A stretch of DNA of 64,000 nucleotides from Mycobacterium sp. SVM_VP21 (GTDB lineage: Bacteria; Actinomycetota; Actinomycetes; Mycobacteriales; Mycobacteriaceae), in the NCBI GenBank assembly GCA_024758765.1, contig CP101406.1:3720001-3784000 (forward strand), written 5' to 3'. Within the stretch, counting starts at the first letter, position 1. Each line of letters starts with the position of its first letter. The translations under genes and the position numbers were made by a program. Positions 38,944-53,288 of the stretch are shown here, piece after piece. Under the pieces are notes generated by a model. The model made no database searches and had not been told where the DNA came from. It worked only from the letters and a program-made list of their open reading frames with translations.

Positions 38944-39562
38944 GGCACACTCTCCTTATTGCATCTTGCGTCGCGTAAGCCCGACACACCGGAAGCCCGT
39001 TGTGCCTGTCGCACGCGACGCACTCGGTAAGCTCGGTGAACTTCTGCGTCTTGCTCGTAACCGGCGCGGGCTCCGGCCTTGAGGCCGGTCGCTGCCGTAT
39101 CGCCAGCGTTCGGGCGACTGTTCGAGGGTACTGATGCACGTTCGCCGGGTCAAACCCCGGTGTCGTTGCCGTACTGCACCATGCTCGCCGGCCTCCGATA
39201 TCGACCCAGTATTCACACTGGTCACACCCGTATCGATTGCTCTAACGACCTTCGTTTTCATTCGATTCATCTCGGTGAAATGAGTAGTCGTCTACGCGGA
39301 AACCTGTTAACTTGCTTGCCAGCGCCGTTTCGGAACCGGAGCGGTTCTCGACCACGAACCGAAGATCACGAAGCGGCTGGCGCTTCAGATATAGCGTCTT
39401 TTGTCTGGAGTATCCGTTGCTGAGCAACCGGCCCAGAGGGCCTCACCGCGGAATGCGCACCTCATCCACACCTGTGGATAAGTGTGTGGATAGCATGTCC
39501 CTGTACGGCATCCTGGCACCGCGGTGCCAGGCCAGACGGCGTCGAACCAGGGGGATGGGGCT
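38944..39562 (+). promoter_or_regulatory. rpmH-dnaA intergenic region
   Basis: About 620 bases without a supportable gene; the small open frames here lack protein character. It must hold the divergent rpmH and dnaA promoters. The stretch 39230-39420 is richer in A and T than its surroundings (TTTTCATTCGATTCAT, CCTGTTAACTTGC, CAGATATAGCG), and the last 100 bases hold a DnaA box group. I could not fix individual -35/-10 pairs. Confidence 0.7.
39462..39493. promoter_or_regulatory. DnaA box group upstream of dnaA
   Basis: TCATCCACA (39462-39470), TGTGGATAA (39473-39481, reverse of the classical TTATCCACA) and TGTGGATAG (39485-39493) stand 70-100 bases before the dnaA start. They suggest autoregulation of dnaA or an auxiliary part of the origin. 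Confidence 0.75.
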
Positions 39563-41032
39563 GTGAGTGAGGACCCCGGCACTGCGTTCCTCAGTCTCTG
39601 GGACGAGGTAGTCGCCGAACTCAACGGTGAATCCCCGCCAACCAACGGCGCGGCGCCAACTTTGACTCCCCAGCAGAAGGCCTGGCTGAAGCTGGTCCAC
39701 CCGCTGGCCATCGTCGAGGGCTTCGCGCTGCTGGCCGTTCCGAGCAGCTTCGTCCAAAACGAGATAGAACGGCATCTGCGGACCCAGATCACTGATGCAC
39801 TCAGCCGACGCCTCGGTCACGCCATCGAACTCGGGGTTCGGATCTCGCCGCAACCCGTTGAGGACCAACCCAGCACGTCCAGCACCGACAACGCTGTAGA
39901 GGTGCGCCCCGACGAAGAAGACGACGACACCACCGACGTCGAATACGACTGGCCCAACTACTTCACCGAACGGCCCAGTGAGGACTCGCCTACCGCCGAC
40001 GGCGCGAGCCTCAACCGGCGCTACACCTTCGACACCTTCGTCATTGGCACTTCCAACCGGTTCGCCCACGCCGCCGCACTGGCCATCGCCGAAGCACCGG
40101 CCCGCGCTTACAACCCCCTGTTCATCTGGGGTGAATCCGGTCTGGGTAAGACTCACCTGTTGCACGCGGCCGGCAACTACACCCAGCGGCTCTTCCCCGG
40201 GATGCGTGTCAAGTACGTCTCCACCGAAGAGTTCACCAACGACTTCATCAACTCTCTTCGCGACGACCGCAAGGTGGCGTTCAAGCGCAGCTACCGCGAT
40301 ATCGATGTCCTACTGGTCGATGACATCCAATTCATCGAGGGCAAAGAAGGTATCCAGGAAGAGTTCTTCCATACCTTCAACACGCTGCACAACGCCAACA
40401 AGCAGATCGTGATCACATCCGACCGGGCACCGAAACAGCTTGCCACCCTTGAAGATCGGCTGCGCACCCGTTTCGAGTGGGGCTTGATCACCGATGTCCA
40501 GCCGCCGGACCTGGAGACCCGGATCGCCATTTTGCGCAAGAAGGCGCAGATGGATCGTCTCGACGTCCCCGGCGACGTGCTCGAACTCATCGCCACCAGC
40601 ATCGAACGCAACATCCGCGAACTCGAGGGTGCGCTGATCCGCGTCACCGCATTCGCCTCGCTCAACAAAACCCCGATCGACCGAGCGTTGGCCGAGATTG
40701 TGCTGCGTGACCTAATCGCCGACGCCAGCACCATGCAGATCAGCGCCGCGATCATCATGGCTGTCATCGCCGAATACTTCGACACCTCCGTCGAGGAATT
40801 ACGCGGGCCCGGCAAGACCCGCCCGCTGGCGCAGTCCCGCCAGATCGCCATGTATCTGTGCCGGGAGCTGACCGATCTGTCACTGCCCAAGATCGGCCAG
40901 GCATTCGGCCGCGACCACACCACGGTGATGTACGCCGAGCGCAAGATCCGCGGGGAGATGGCCGAGCGTCGTGAGGTCTTCGATCAAGTCAAAGAGCTCA
41001 CCACCCGGATCCGGCAGCGCGCCAAGCGCTGA
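39563..41032 (+). CDS. dnaA: Chromosomal replication initiator DnaA
   Basis: A 489-residue initiator. Domain I is about 1-85, and an acidic linker ([14 protein letters not shown]) leads to the AAA+ domain with Walker [12 protein letters not shown] (about 190) and Walker [10 protein letters not shown]. Domain IV ends in the DnaA signature [14 protein letters not shown] that reads DnaA boxes. I chose the GTG at 39563 ([15 protein letters not shown] follows) because it gives the family start and follows GGGGGATGGGG; the open frame from 39524 adds unrelated residues. Confidence 0.97.
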   Translation: MSEDPGTAFLSLWDEVVAELNGESPPTNGAAPTLTPQQKAWLKLVHPLAIVEGFALLAVPSSFVQNEIERHLRTQITDALSRRLGHAIELGVRISPQPVEDQPSTSSTDNAVEVRPDEEDDDTTDVEYDWPNYFTERPSEDSPTADGASLNRRYTFDTFVIGTSNRFAHAAALAIAEAPARAYNPLFIWGESGLGKTHLLHAAGNYTQRLFPGMRVKYVSTEEFTNDFINSLRDDRKVAFKRSYRDIDVLLVDDIQFIEGKEGIQEEFFHTFNTLHNANKQIVITSDRAPKQLATLEDRLRTRFEWGLITDVQPPDLETRIAILRKKAQMDRLDVPGDVLELIATSIERNIRELEGALIRVTAFASLNKTPIDRALAEIVLRDLIADASTMQISAAIIMAVIAEYFDTSVEELRGPGKTRPLAQSRQIAMYLCRELTDLSLPKIGQAFGRDHTTVMYAERKIRGEMAERREVFDQVKELTTRIRQRAKR

Positions 41033-41565
41033 TTCCCGGCTTTGTAGTCCGCGTTCTTACGAAAAACTTTGGACCCACTCGTACCACCCGTCACGGTCAA
41101 GCCCTGTGGATACCGCTGCGGACAACCTGTCCACGATCCGATAACGAACCATCAGTCGATCCACACCGGCTGCTTCATACACAGCCGTGTCGGCCGGCCC
41201 GGGCGTGTCATTCACTGCTGTTCCCCAACGCCGTGCCCCCGCTCAGCAGCGACGATGCCACGCTGTGCCCAGCATCCACAGGACTTACTACTAATACTGG
41301 GAGTTATCCCTCGATTCTCTTTAAAAACAGGTCGTTGGGGATTCGGGTCAACCCGGCCTGTTCACAACCGGCCCGCCGCGTCCGCGGCCAAGGCCATGCT
41401 GAGCCGCCCGGTGTCGAGGTTTAACTTTCAAGAAGGCCGTCCAGGCTCTACGGTTGGTGACCGACCGCTCTTACACTTCGGCGTGGGGCGTTACACGGCC
41501 GCGGGTGGGGGTGTTCACCAGTCGCCGCAGGGTAGAGCTCGATATCGGGGTGACGAGAGGACGTT
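41033..41565. other. oriC: Origin of replication oriC (dnaA-dnaN intergenic)
   Basis: 533 bases without a gene, in the place where mycobacterial oriC lies. Weak DnaA boxes fit the degenerate mycobacterial pattern (TTGTCCACA): GTATCCACA reversed at 41105-41113, CTGTCCACG at 41127-41135 and CTGTTCACA at 41358-41366 with two mismatches each, and CGATCCACA (41157-41165) and GCATCCACA (41272-41280) with three. The AT-rich run TTCTCTTTAAAAACAG near 41315-41330 is a candidate unwinding element. Confidence 0.85.
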
Positions 41566-42762
41566 ATGGACGCGGCGACCACGAACGCGGGTCTGACCGA
41601 CTTGAAGTTCCGCCTGGACCGGGATGACTTCGCTGACGCGGTGGCGTGGGTGGCGAAGTCCCTGCCGGCCCGGCCTACGGTGCCACTGTTGGCCGGTGTG
41701 CTGCTGACGGGTTCCGACAACGGTCTGACCGTGTCCGGATTCGATTACGAAGTCTCCGCCGAAGTTCAGCTTGCAGCTGAGATCGCTTCTCCTGGAAGTG
41801 TTTTGGTATCGGGTCGACTGCTCTCGGATATCACCAGGGCGCTGCCGGCCAAGCCGGTCGAAGTCCAGGTCGAGTCCACCCGGGTCTCCTTGACCTGTGG
41901 GAATGCACGATTCTCGCTGCCGACCATGACGGTCGAGGACTACCCCACCCTGCCGACGCTGCCCGACGAAACCGGCGTGCTGTCCTCAGATGTGTTCGCC
42001 GAGGCCATCAGCCAGGTAGCCGTGGCCGCCGGCCGCGACGACACGCTGCCCATGTTGACCGGTATACGCGTCGAAATCTCTGGCAACACAGTGGTTTTGG
42101 CCGCCACCGACCGTTTCCGACTGGCCGTTCGAGAGTTGAGTTGGTCTGCCGCACCAGGTACCGAAGCGGCGGTCTTGGTCCCGGCGAAGACCCTTGCCGA
42201 AGCGGCCAAGGCCAGCAGCGATGGCAACGAGGTGCATCTGGCTCTGGGCGCCGGCGCTTCGGTCGGCAACGAGGGCCTGCTGGGTATTACCAGCGCGGGC
42301 AAGCGCAGCACCACTCGACTGTTGGATGCCGAGTTCCCGAAATTCCGGCAGCTGCTGCCCAGCGAGCATCTTGCTGTCGCCACCATCGGTGTCGCTGAGC
42401 TCACCGAGGCGATCAAGCGTGTGGCATTGGTGGCCGATCGGGGCGCCCAGGTGCGCATGGAGTTGTCGGAGGGCACCCTGCGACTGTCGGCCGGGGCGGA
42501 AGACGTCGGTCGTGCCGAGGAAGATCTGCCGATCGACTTCGTCGGTGAACCGTTGACCATCGCGTTCAACCCGACCTACCTCACGGACGGGTTGGGATCG
42601 CTGCACAGCGAGAAGGTGTCGATGGGTTTCACGGATCCGAAGAAGCCGGCGGTGCTGCGCCCGGCCAGTGCGGAAGATCCCGCGCTGATCGGTGATGGTC
42701 CGTTCCCCGCGGTGCCGTCGGATTACGTCTACCTGTTGATGCCGGTTCGCCTGCCCGGCTAA
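41566..42762 (+). CDS. dnaN: DNA polymerase III beta sliding clamp
   Basis: A 398-residue processivity clamp that forms a ring around DNA and tethers polymerases. Three repeated clamp folds are visible, with [33 protein letters not shown] at the front and the terminal hydrophobic-pocket tail [12 protein letters not shown]. The ATG at 41566 has GAGAGGA upstream. It is followed by recF after 39 bases; a gnd gene, found there in some mycobacteria such as M. smegmatis, is absent. Confidence 0.97.
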   Translation: MDAATTNAGLTDLKFRLDRDDFADAVAWVAKSLPARPTVPLLAGVLLTGSDNGLTVSGFDYEVSAEVQLAAEIASPGSVLVSGRLLSDITRALPAKPVEVQVESTRVSLTCGNARFSLPTMTVEDYPTLPTLPDETGVLSSDVFAEAISQVAVAAGRDDTLPMLTGIRVEISGNTVVLAATDRFRLAVRELSWSAAPGTEAAVLVPAKTLAEAAKASSDGNEVHLALGAGASVGNEGLLGITSAGKRSTTRLLDAEFPKFRQLLPSEHLAVATIGVAELTEAIKRVALVADRGAQVRMELSEGTLRLSAGAEDVGRAEEDLPIDFVGEPLTIAFNPTYLTDGLGSLHSEKVSMGFTDPKKPAVLRPASAEDPALIGDGPFPAVPSDYVYLLMPVRLPG

Positions 42763-42801
42763 TCAGCGCGGACAGCGACGACGGGAGGGGTTGGGTTCTC
42801 G

Positions 42802-43962
42802 GTGTATGTCCGCCACGTGGGCCTGCGGGATTTCCGGTCCTGGGCGCACGTCGATCTGGAACTGGAACCGGGCGCGACGGTGCTGGTCGGACCGAACGGC
42901 TTTGGCAAGACCAACCTTGTTGAAGCACTGTGGTATTCGTCCACTTTGGCATCCCACCGGGTGGCCACGGACGCGCCACTGATTCGATCGGGTGCCACCC
43001 GCGCCGTGGTGTCGACAATCGTGGTGAACGAGGGCCGCGAACTCGCTGTCGATCTGGAGATCGCCGTAGGTCGGGCCAACAAGGTGCGGCTCAACCGCGC
43101 GCCGGTGCGGCACGCCCGCGAAGTCGTCGGGGTGCTGCGCGCGGTGTTGTTCGCCCCCGAAGACCTGGCGCTGGTGCGCGGGGATCCCGGCGAGCGCCGC
43201 CGTTACCTCGACGAATTGGCCAGCGTGCGCCGTCCGCGGATCGCCGGGGTGCGCGCCGATTACGCTCACGTGCTACGACAGCGCACCGCGCTGCTCAAAA
43301 GTGCCCCGGGCGCACTGCACCGCGGTGATCGAGCGGTGCTGGACACCCTCGACGTGTGGGATTCCCAATTGGCGCTGCACGGTGCGGAGTTGATGGCCGC
43401 CCGAATCGATCTGGTCAACCAGTTGGCCCCGGAAGTCGAAAAGGCCTATCAACTGCTGGCACCCGGCACCAGAACCGCAGCCGTGGCCTATCGGCCGAAA
43501 CTCGAGATCCCCGTCGGTGCCGAGAACCAGTGCGCGGTCGAACTGCAAGAAGCTCTGCTCGCGGAGTTGGCGCGCCGCCGCAGTGCGGAACTAGAGCGCG
43601 GTGTGTGCCTGGTCGGTCCACATCGCGACGAACTGGAGTTGCGACTAGGCGACCGACCGGTGAAAGGCTTTGCCAGCCATGGTGAGTCATGGTCGATGGC
43701 CTTGGCCTTGCGGCTGGCTTCCTACGAACTACTCCGCAGTGAAGGCGCCGAGCCGGTGCTGTTACTCGACGACGTGTTCGCCGAATTGGACGCTGCCCGG
43801 CGCCGCGCCCTGGCCGGCGTGGCCGCATCCGCAGAGCAGGTCCTGATCACCGCCGCGGTCGCTGACGACATTCCCGCGGACTGGGAGGCCCGCCAGATTC
43901 GCATCGCCGTCACGGAAGGCGACGAGGGCCGGGTGTCGGAATTGATCGGCGGTGCTTCGTGA
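42802..43962 (+). CDS. recF: DNA repair protein RecF
   Basis: A 386-residue SMC-like ATPase that directs RecA loading at gaps. Walker A is [14 protein letters not shown], the signature region follows [22 protein letters not shown], and Walker B is [16 protein letters not shown]. The GTG at 42802 gives the conserved [14 protein letters not shown] start. The stop overlaps the next gene's GTG by four bases. Confidence 0.96.
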   Translation: MYVRHVGLRDFRSWAHVDLELEPGATVLVGPNGFGKTNLVEALWYSSTLASHRVATDAPLIRSGATRAVVSTIVVNEGRELAVDLEIAVGRANKVRLNRAPVRHAREVVGVLRAVLFAPEDLALVRGDPGERRRYLDELASVRRPRIAGVRADYAHVLRQRTALLKSAPGALHRGDRAVLDTLDVWDSQLALHGAELMAARIDLVNQLAPEVEKAYQLLAPGTRTAAVAYRPKLEIPVGAENQCAVELQEALLAELARRRSAELERGVCLVGPHRDELELRLGDRPVKGFASHGESWSMALALRLASYELLRSEGAEPVLLLDDVFAELDAARRRALAGVAASAEQVLITAAVADDIPADWEARQIRIAVTEGDEGRVSELIGGAS

Positions 43963-44537
43963 CCGACGTCGGCGAGCCGCAAGACGAGCCGGCGCCGCAG
44001 CCGCCCGCGCACTTGGCCGGGCTGACCGGCATGGATCTTGTCCGCCGGACGCTGGCCGAAGCCCGCGAAGCGGCCCGCAGCCAGGGCAAAGATGTCGGGC
44101 AGGGACGCCGGGCGCCGCTGCGTCGCCGTACCCCGGGTACCGGTGGTGGTCGGCGCAGCTGGTCGGGGCCGGGACCGGATCGCCGGGATCCCCAGAGCCT
44201 GGGCGCGGCAACTCGCGATCTTGCGCAATCCCGGGGTTGGTCCGCCCAGGTGGCCGAGGGCACGGTGTTGGGTCAGTGGCGCTCAGTCGTCGGTGACGAC
44301 ATCGCCTCGCACGCAACTCCAACCCGGCTTTCCGAAGGGGTGCTTAGCGTCGCGGCCGAATCGACGGCCTGGGCGACGCAGTTGCGCCTGGTCCAGGCCC
44401 AATTGCTGGCCAAAATCGCCGCCGCCGTCGGTGACGGTGTGGTCAAGACGCTGAAGATAACCGGGCCTACGGCCCCGTCCTGGCGCAAAGGGCCGCTACA
44501 CGTCTCCGGTCGGGGCCCGCGCGACACCTACGGTTGA
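43959..44537 (+). CDS. dciA: DciA-type replicative helicase operator (DUF721, Rv0004)
   Basis: A 192-residue basic protein. The N-terminal half is Arg/Gly-rich and probably disordered. The C-terminal DUF721 KH-like domain is about residues 95-180 ([56 protein letters not shown]). DUF721 proteins of the DciA group act with the DnaB helicase at replication start, including in mycobacteria. The GTG overlaps the recF stop (GTGA). It precedes gyrB as in M. tuberculosis. Confidence 0.93.
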   Translation: MTDVGEPQDEPAPQPPAHLAGLTGMDLVRRTLAEAREAARSQGKDVGQGRRAPLRRRTPGTGGGRRSWSGPGPDRRDPQSLGAATRDLAQSRGWSAQVAEGTVLGQWRSVVGDDIASHATPTRLSEGVLSVAAESTAWATQLRLVQAQLLAKIAAAVGDGVVKTLKITGPTAPSWRKGPLHVSGRGPRDTYG

Positions 44538-44691
44538 GCCGCCACCGGAATCTGGCGGCTGTGTGGCGCTACGAGCAAAAAAATCGCTCCGGCCAGCGGC
44601 CGGACACGAGGTAAACCGCGATATCGACGCCACGGCGCAATCAGCTAGGCAGAAACACCCGAAGAAAATACTCGCCGTCGGGACCCCAAGG

Positions 44692-46788
<2,097 letters not shown>

Positions 46789-46844
46789 AGATAGTTCGCG
46801 ACGTTTAGCGACATCTAACTGACTGCTGACTGAACGAGGAATAG

Positions 46845-49340
<2,496 letters not shown>

Positions 49341-49396
49341 ATCCGACGTCAGACCCGGCCGCGGCGCGGTGGGGATACGCAGGTAAGGAGTCGTGG

Positions 49397-50233
49397 GTGA
49401 GCGCACCGAACGAGCCGGGGCACCCGGGCAACGGGGGCAAGGCGGAACCGGCCGGAAACGGTCCGGCCGACCCGAGTCAGCGGCCCGCGGGCCGTCCCGG
49501 ACGGATCACCGAGACCGGGGAAGCCCCGCCGTGGCAACGCGGCGGCCAGGCCCGCCCGCCGGCCCCGGCCCGGCCGGCAGACGCCGGCGCGCACTCCCCC
49601 GGCGTTGACGAGCGGATACGCCGGTTCGTGTCCGGTACGGCTGCCCCGACAGCGCCTCCCGCGCCCGGCGCGCCGCCGCCGGCCCCGGCCAAGCCCCCGG
49701 CTGCGGCCAAGCCCGCCAAGCCGGCACCTCAACCGGCCAAGCCGGCCGCCAAGGTCGCGCCACCGGTGAAGCCCGCCCAGCCCGACGACGCCTACGCCAG
49801 CGAGCTGCCGGATCTGTCGGAGCCGCCGCAGCGGCGGTCTCCGGCCCGCCGCCCGCAGGTATCGGCCGGCACGCGCGGGCCGCTGCGCGCCAGCATGCAG
49901 ATTCGCCGGATCGATCCCTGGAGCGCGCTCAAGGTGTCGTTGCTGCTGTCGACGGCGCTGTTCTTCGTCTGGATGATGGCGGTGGCCGTGCTGTATGTCG
50001 CTTTGGGCGCGATGGGCGTGTGGAGCAAGCTGAACAGCAACGTGGGTGACCTGTTGACCAACAACAGTGCCGCCGAACTGGTTTCGGCCGGTTCGATTTT
50101 CGGCGGCGCCGCCTTGATCGGGCTGGTGAATGTCGTGGTGCTGACCGCCATGTCCACCCTGGGCGTGGTGATCTACAACCTCAGCACCGATGTGGTCGGC
50201 GGCGTGGAGGTAACCCTGGCCGACCGGGACTGA
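49397..50233 (+). CDS. DUF3566 membrane protein (Rv0007-like)
   Basis: A 278-residue protein with a long Pro/Ala-rich cytoplasmic N-terminus (about 1-165), then a DUF3566 domain from about 165 (LRASMQIRRIDPWSALKVSLLLS) with two membrane helices (about 178-205 and 235-262). The function is unknown; it always follows gyrA in mycobacteria. The GTG at 49397 has AAGGAG about seven bases before it. The low-complexity Ala/Pro linkers vary between species. Confidence 0.9.
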   Translation: MSAPNEPGHPGNGGKAEPAGNGPADPSQRPAGRPGRITETGEAPPWQRGGQARPPAPARPADAGAHSPGVDERIRRFVSGTAAPTAPPAPGAPPPAPAKPPAAAKPAKPAPQPAKPAAKVAPPVKPAQPDDAYASELPDLSEPPQRRSPARRPQVSAGTRGPLRASMQIRRIDPWSALKVSLLLSTALFFVWMMAVAVLYVALGAMGVWSKLNSNVGDLLTNNSAAELVSAGSIFGGAALIGLVNVVVLTAMSTLGVVIYNLSTDVVGGVEVTLADRD

Positions 50234-50255
50234 CGGGCCGGGCGTTCAAGGCATT

Positions 50256-50285
50256 TTGGTGAGCGGGCACCCAGTGCGGTAATCT
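50256..50285 (+). promoter_or_regulatory. Promoter of tRNA-Ile/tRNA-Ala
   Basis: TTGGTG (50256-50261) and TAATCT (50280-50285) with an 18-base spacer, about 20 bases before tRNA-Ile. It probably serves both tRNAs, which lie 12 bases apart. Confidence 0.5.
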
Positions 50286-50306
50286 CGCTCGGTCGCAGAC
50301 GACTAC

Positions 50307-50380
50307 GGGCCTATAGCTCAGGCGGTTAGAGCGCTTCGCTGATAACGAAGAGGTCGGAGGTTCGAGTCCTCCTAGGCCCA
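50307..50380 (+). tRNA. ileT: tRNA-Ile (GAT)
   Basis: A 74-nt cloverleaf. The acceptor GGGCCTA pairs with TAGGCCC, followed by A as discriminator; the anticodon loop in CGCTGATAACG gives GAT; the T-arm is GGAGGTTCGAGTCCTCC. CCA is not encoded. Its position after gyrA matches ileT of M. tuberculosis. Confidence 0.97.
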
Positions 50381-50392
50381 CGAGTCCCACCA

Positions 50393-50465
50393 GGGGCCTT
50401 AGCTCAGTTGGTAGAGCGCTGCCTTTGCAAGGCAGATGTCAGGAGTTCGAATCTCCTAGGCTCCA
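50393..50465 (+). tRNA. alaT: tRNA-Ala (TGC)
   Basis: A 73-nt cloverleaf. The acceptor GGGGCCT pairs with AGGCTCC (one G-T), the D-arm is AGCTCAGTTGGTAGAGC, the anticodon stem-loop CTGCCTTTGCAAGGCAG gives TGC, and the T-arm is AGGAGTTCGAATCTCCT. CCA is not encoded. Confidence 0.97.
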
Positions 50466-50496
50466 CAACGCGACGGTGAAAGCGTCGCCCGGCGTA

Positions 50497-50922
50497 CTAA
50501 ATCTTGTGCTGTGCGTCCACGCTCGGTGGGCGTGGCGACGGCTCCTGCGGCCGGTTCGAGCGGCGGATCAACACCGCAACCACCCCGCCCGCCAGCAGCG
50601 CCGCACCGGCGGCCGCCACCAGCACCCAGGACCGGTGAACATGACGGCGGGGGGCGCTACCTTCCAACAGCTCCGGGAAGGCGGCAACGGCCTCCTGCGC
50701 GGCGGCCAACTCCCGGGCGGCGGCTTCGGCGGCTTCGGCGACTCGGTCGGACAGTTGGCTCTCCCGATAACGGCGACGCAATTCCACCGCCCCGCGGCGC
50801 ACGGCGTCGCCACTGAGGCCCACGGCGCCACGCGCCACGTCCACCGGCCCGGCAGCGGTATGGGCCAGCCCCCGCGTCAGTCGCTCTCGGTGGGTCAGCG
50901 GGGTCTCGGTCGCCAGGCGCAT
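50497..50922 (-). CDS. cwsA: Cell wall synthesis protein CwsA (Rv0008c)
   Basis: A 141-residue protein with a charged helical N-terminus (about 1-92, possible coiled coil: [21 protein letters not shown]), one membrane helix (about 98-118, [20 protein letters not shown]) and a short tail. The mycobacterial homologue CwsA works at the pole and septum with Wag31 and CrgA; crgA is close by. It is convergent with the tRNA pair and divergent from ppiA. Confidence 0.87.
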   Translation of the reverse strand: MRLATETPLTHRERLTRGLAHTAAGPVDVARGAVGLSGDAVRRGAVELRRRYRESQLSDRVAEAAEAAARELAAAQEAVAAFPELLEGSAPRRHVHRSWVLVAAAGAALLAGGVVAVLIRRSNRPQEPSPRPPSVDAQHKI

Positions 50923-50961
50923 GGCCCAACGCTACCCGTGACGCAGCCCACCACGCCGCGA

Positions 50962-51510
50962 ATGGCAGACTGTGATGCCATGACCTCCAGCTCCATTGCC
51001 ACCGCAACTGCCACGCTGCACACCAACCGCGGCGACATCAAGATCGCGCTGTTCGGCAACCACGCCCCCAAGACCGTCGCCAACTTCGTCGGTCTGTCCC
51101 AGGGCACCAAGGAGTACTCGACCACCAACGCCTCCGGCGGCTCGTCGGGCCCGTTCTACGACGGCGCGGTGTTCCACCGGGTGATCAACGGCTTCATGAT
51201 CCAGGGCGGCGACCCGACCGGCACCGGCCGCGGCGGTCCCGGCTACAAGTTCGAGGACGAGTTCCACCCCGAGCTGGTGTTCGACAAGCCCTACCTGTTG
51301 GCGATGGCCAACGCCGGTCCCGGCACCAACGGTTCGCAGTTCTTCATCACCGTGGGCCAGACCCCGCACCTGAACCGCAAGCACACCATCTTCGGTGAGG
51401 TCGTGGACGCGGACTCGCAGGCCGTCGTGGACGCCATCGCCACCACCGCGACCGACCGCGCCGACCGGCCCACTGAGCCTGTCGTCATCGAGTCGATCAC
51501 CGTCGCCTAA
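50962..51510 (+). CDS. ppiA: Peptidyl-prolyl cis-trans isomerase PpiA (cyclophilin)
   Basis: A 182-residue cytoplasmic cyclophilin that speeds proline isomerisation. It has the catalytic [19 protein letters not shown] block, NGSQFFITV and the Trp-less HTIFGEVVD end. The ATG at 50962 gives [10 protein letters not shown], like the M. tuberculosis protein as I recall it. An ATG at 50980, six codons later, is an alternative, with CAGACT eight bases before it as a possible leaderless -10 box. The long upstream open frame over cwsA is not coding. Confidence 0.93.
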   Translation: MADCDAMTSSSIATATATLHTNRGDIKIALFGNHAPKTVANFVGLSQGTKEYSTTNASGGSSGPFYDGAVFHRVINGFMIQGGDPTGTGRGGPGYKFEDEFHPELVFDKPYLLAMANAGPGTNGSQFFITVGQTPHLNRKHTIFGEVVDADSQAVVDAIATTATDRADRPTEPVVIESITVA

Positions 51511-51531
51511 GCAGCGACACGCAGCTTGTTG

Positions 51532-51963
51532 TCAGCGGCCGGTGTAGCCGGCCGCTGAGAGCACCTTGAACACCTCGCGCGGGTCGGTTCCCAAATCCCA
51601 CCGCGACAAGATCAGCAACTCGTCGTCGAGCGTCTCGATCTCCAGTAGCCGGTGCTTGCGTCCGATGCGCTGATACTCCGTGACCCGAAGCCGGGTGAGG
51701 CTGTCCGGGGCCAGCACTCGGGTGCGCCACCATCCGCGCACCGCCAGGCCCTCGAACGTCAGCGCAAGCTTGGGCCGAGCCCGCCAGGACAATCCGGCAA
51801 ACACCACCAGGCCGACTCCGGCAATGCCGGCGAGAACACGTCCGGGCGTATCTGTGGCGACCGTCACAGCGCAGATAGCTAACACGGCCCCGATAACTGC
51901 GCAACTAGCGATTCCGCCGGCCGGCGGCGACCACTCCGTTTGTGCATGCCCGCCCTGAGTCAT
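51532..51963 (-). CDS. Membrane-anchored bacterial PH-domain protein (Rv0010c-like)
   Basis: A 143-residue protein with two hydrophobic segments near residues 17-35 and 38-57 (CAVIGAVLAICAVTVA, RVLAGIAGVGLVVFAGLSW), then a PH-like beta domain (ALTFEGLAVRGWWRTRVLAPDSLTRLRV onward). The function is unknown. It is convergent with ppiA. The region directly upstream holds the DnaA box and palindrome cluster, so its transcription could respond to DnaA. Confidence 0.85.
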   Translation of the reverse strand: MTQGGHAQTEWSPPAGGIASCAVIGAVLAICAVTVATDTPGRVLAGIAGVGLVVFAGLSWRARPKLALTFEGLAVRGWWRTRVLAPDSLTRLRVTEYQRIGRKHRLLEIETLDDELLILSRWDLGTDPREVFKVLSAAGYTGR

Positions 51964-51984
51964 AGCGACCTGCGGGTTTCAAAG

Positions 51985-52044
51985 TTATCTACAGGAGTTG
52001 TCCACAGTGGGGATAAATCACATCGATGTGATTGAGCAATTGCT
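51985..52044. promoter_or_regulatory. DnaA box cluster with two perfect palindromes
   Basis: TTATCTACA (51985-51993), TTGTCCACA (51998-52006, perfect mycobacterial box) and TGGGGATAA (52008-52016, reverse TTATCCCCA, one mismatch from TTATCCACA) lie at roughly one-helical-turn steps. They are followed by the perfect palindromes AATCACATCGATGTGATT (52016-52033) and AGCAATTGCT (52035-52044). The cluster fills the front of the 141-base gap upstream of the PH-domain gene. It may regulate that gene or act as a DnaA-titration or auxiliary origin site. Confidence 0.6.
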
Positions 52045-52104
52045 TGGTTGCCTGGCTGGCATCGGCGGCGGCCCGTCATAACCGAAATACCGCGTCTGAG
52101 CAGC

Positions 52105-52389
52105 TCAGTGCCAGCGCATGGTGAGCAACAGCCCGGTGATCATGAAGGCAAACGCGATGGCGTAGTTCCACGGGCCCAGCTCAGCCATCCAGTTGAGCGC
52201 CGCGGGGGCGTCCAGCCCGGTGGCCCCCAGCTGATACACCATCAGCCACACCAGTCCGAGGAGCATCAGCCCCAAGAACAGTGCGACGAACCATGTGCTC
52301 GAGGGGCCGCCTTTGACCTTGACCGGGGTACGGCTCACCGACGAGGGGGTGAAGCTGGTGGTCTTCTTGCGAACCTTGGACTTGGGCAT
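52105..52389 (-). CDS. crgA: Cell division protein CrgA
   Basis: A 94-residue membrane protein that helps assemble the divisome with FtsZ, FtsI, FtsQ and CwsA in mycobacteria. A basic N-terminus (PKSKVRKK) precedes two helices (about 32-52, [20 protein letters not shown], and about 70-90, [20 protein letters not shown]). The ATG at 52389 is the conserved start; the open frame extends to 52458 with unrelated codons. It is divergent from the DUF881 gene. Confidence 0.94.
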   Translation of the reverse strand: MPKSKVRKKTTSFTPSSVSRTPVKVKGGPSSTWFVALFLGLMLLGLVWLMVYQLGATGLDAPAALNWMAELGPWNYAIAFAFMITGLLLTMRWH

Positions 52390-52481
52390 CGGTACCTCGG
52401 GAAAGTGCGCCGTGAAGCTGCGAGTATGGGTCGGTACGAGATTAGCCCAGCAGGACAACCCAGTGGAGAACGGGAGAGCCG

Positions 52482-53243
52482 ATGGAGCAGAGGGGGCTGC
52501 CGTCTTCCGGCCGCCGCTCCCCGTGGCGGCTCGGAGTTCCGCTGGTCTGCCTACTGGCCGGCCTACTGCTGGCGGCCACGCACGGGGTCTCCGGCGGTAA
52601 AGAGATCCGGCGCGGCGACGCCCCCCGGCTGGTCGATCTGGTCCGCGCGACCCAGGCCACGGTGGAAGAACTCACCGCGCAACGGGACGTGTTGTTGGCC
52701 GGTGTGGGTTCCGTTCACGGCCGAGGCTCCGGGGTTGCCCTGTCGGCGATGCACAAACGCAGCGAGGAACTCACCGAGGCCGCGGGGCTGGAGGCGATGC
52801 ACGGGCCGGGCCTGGTGGTAACACTCACCGATGCCCAGCGTGACGCCAACGGCCGGTTCCCCCGGGACGCCTCCCCCGACGACTTGGTGGTGCACCAACA
52901 GGACATCTCCGCCGTGCTCAACGCATTGTGGAGCGCCGGCGCCGAAGCGGTGCAGATGCAGGACCAGCGGATCACCGCAGCGTCGGCGCCGCGCTGCGTG
53001 GGCAACACCCTGCTCTTGGACGGCCGAACCTACAGCCCCCCGTATGTGGTGACCGCGATCGGTGACCCGGCCGCGATGCAGGCCGCCTTGGCCGCCGATC
53101 CCCTGATCACGCTGTACAAGCAGTACGTGATCCGGTTCGGCCTGGGCTACAGCGAGCAGGTCGGTACAGACCTGGTGGTTGCCGAGACGCCGGCTGTCGC
53201 CCGGATGCGCTATGCCGTGCCGGCGGGGCCGGTCGACTACTGA
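52482..53243 (+). CDS. DUF881 membrane-anchored protein (Rv0012-like)
   Basis: A 253-residue protein with one N-terminal helix (about 16-34, [20 protein letters not shown]), a heptad-like segment (about 45-62) and an extracytoplasmic DUF881 domain ([48 protein letters not shown]). The domain is ubiquitous beside division genes in Gram-positive bacteria; the role is unknown. The ATG at 52482 follows GGAGAACGGGAG. Confidence 0.88.
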   Translation: MEQRGLPSSGRRSPWRLGVPLVCLLAGLLLAATHGVSGGKEIRRGDAPRLVDLVRATQATVEELTAQRDVLLAGVGSVHGRGSGVALSAMHKRSEELTEAAGLEAMHGPGLVVTLTDAQRDANGRFPRDASPDDLVVHQQDISAVLNALWSAGAEAVQMQDQRITAASAPRCVGNTLLLDGRTYSPPYVVTAIGDPAAMQAALAADPLITLYKQYVIRFGLGYSEQVGTDLVVAETPAVARMRYAVPAGPVDY

Positions 53244-53275
53244 CACCGATCCCCACGTCGCCATTAACACGGCGG

Positions 53276-53281
53276 TAGCCT
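53276..53281 (+). promoter_or_regulatory. -10 box of leaderless trpG
   Basis: TAGCCT stands seven bases before the GTG at 53289 with no ribosome site, supporting a leaderless transcript and this start over the TTG at 53283. Confidence 0.4.
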
Positions 53282-53288
53282 GTTGGTC

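Noticed and set aside
38384..39139. Long form of rnpA starting at 39139
   Set aside because: It would cover rpmH in another frame, and the extra 119 codons have no similarity to RNase P protein.
52016..52033. CRP (cAMP receptor) operator reading of the palindrome
   Set aside because: The half-sites are in the order TCACA...TGTGA, the reverse of the CRP pattern TGTGA-N6-TCACA.
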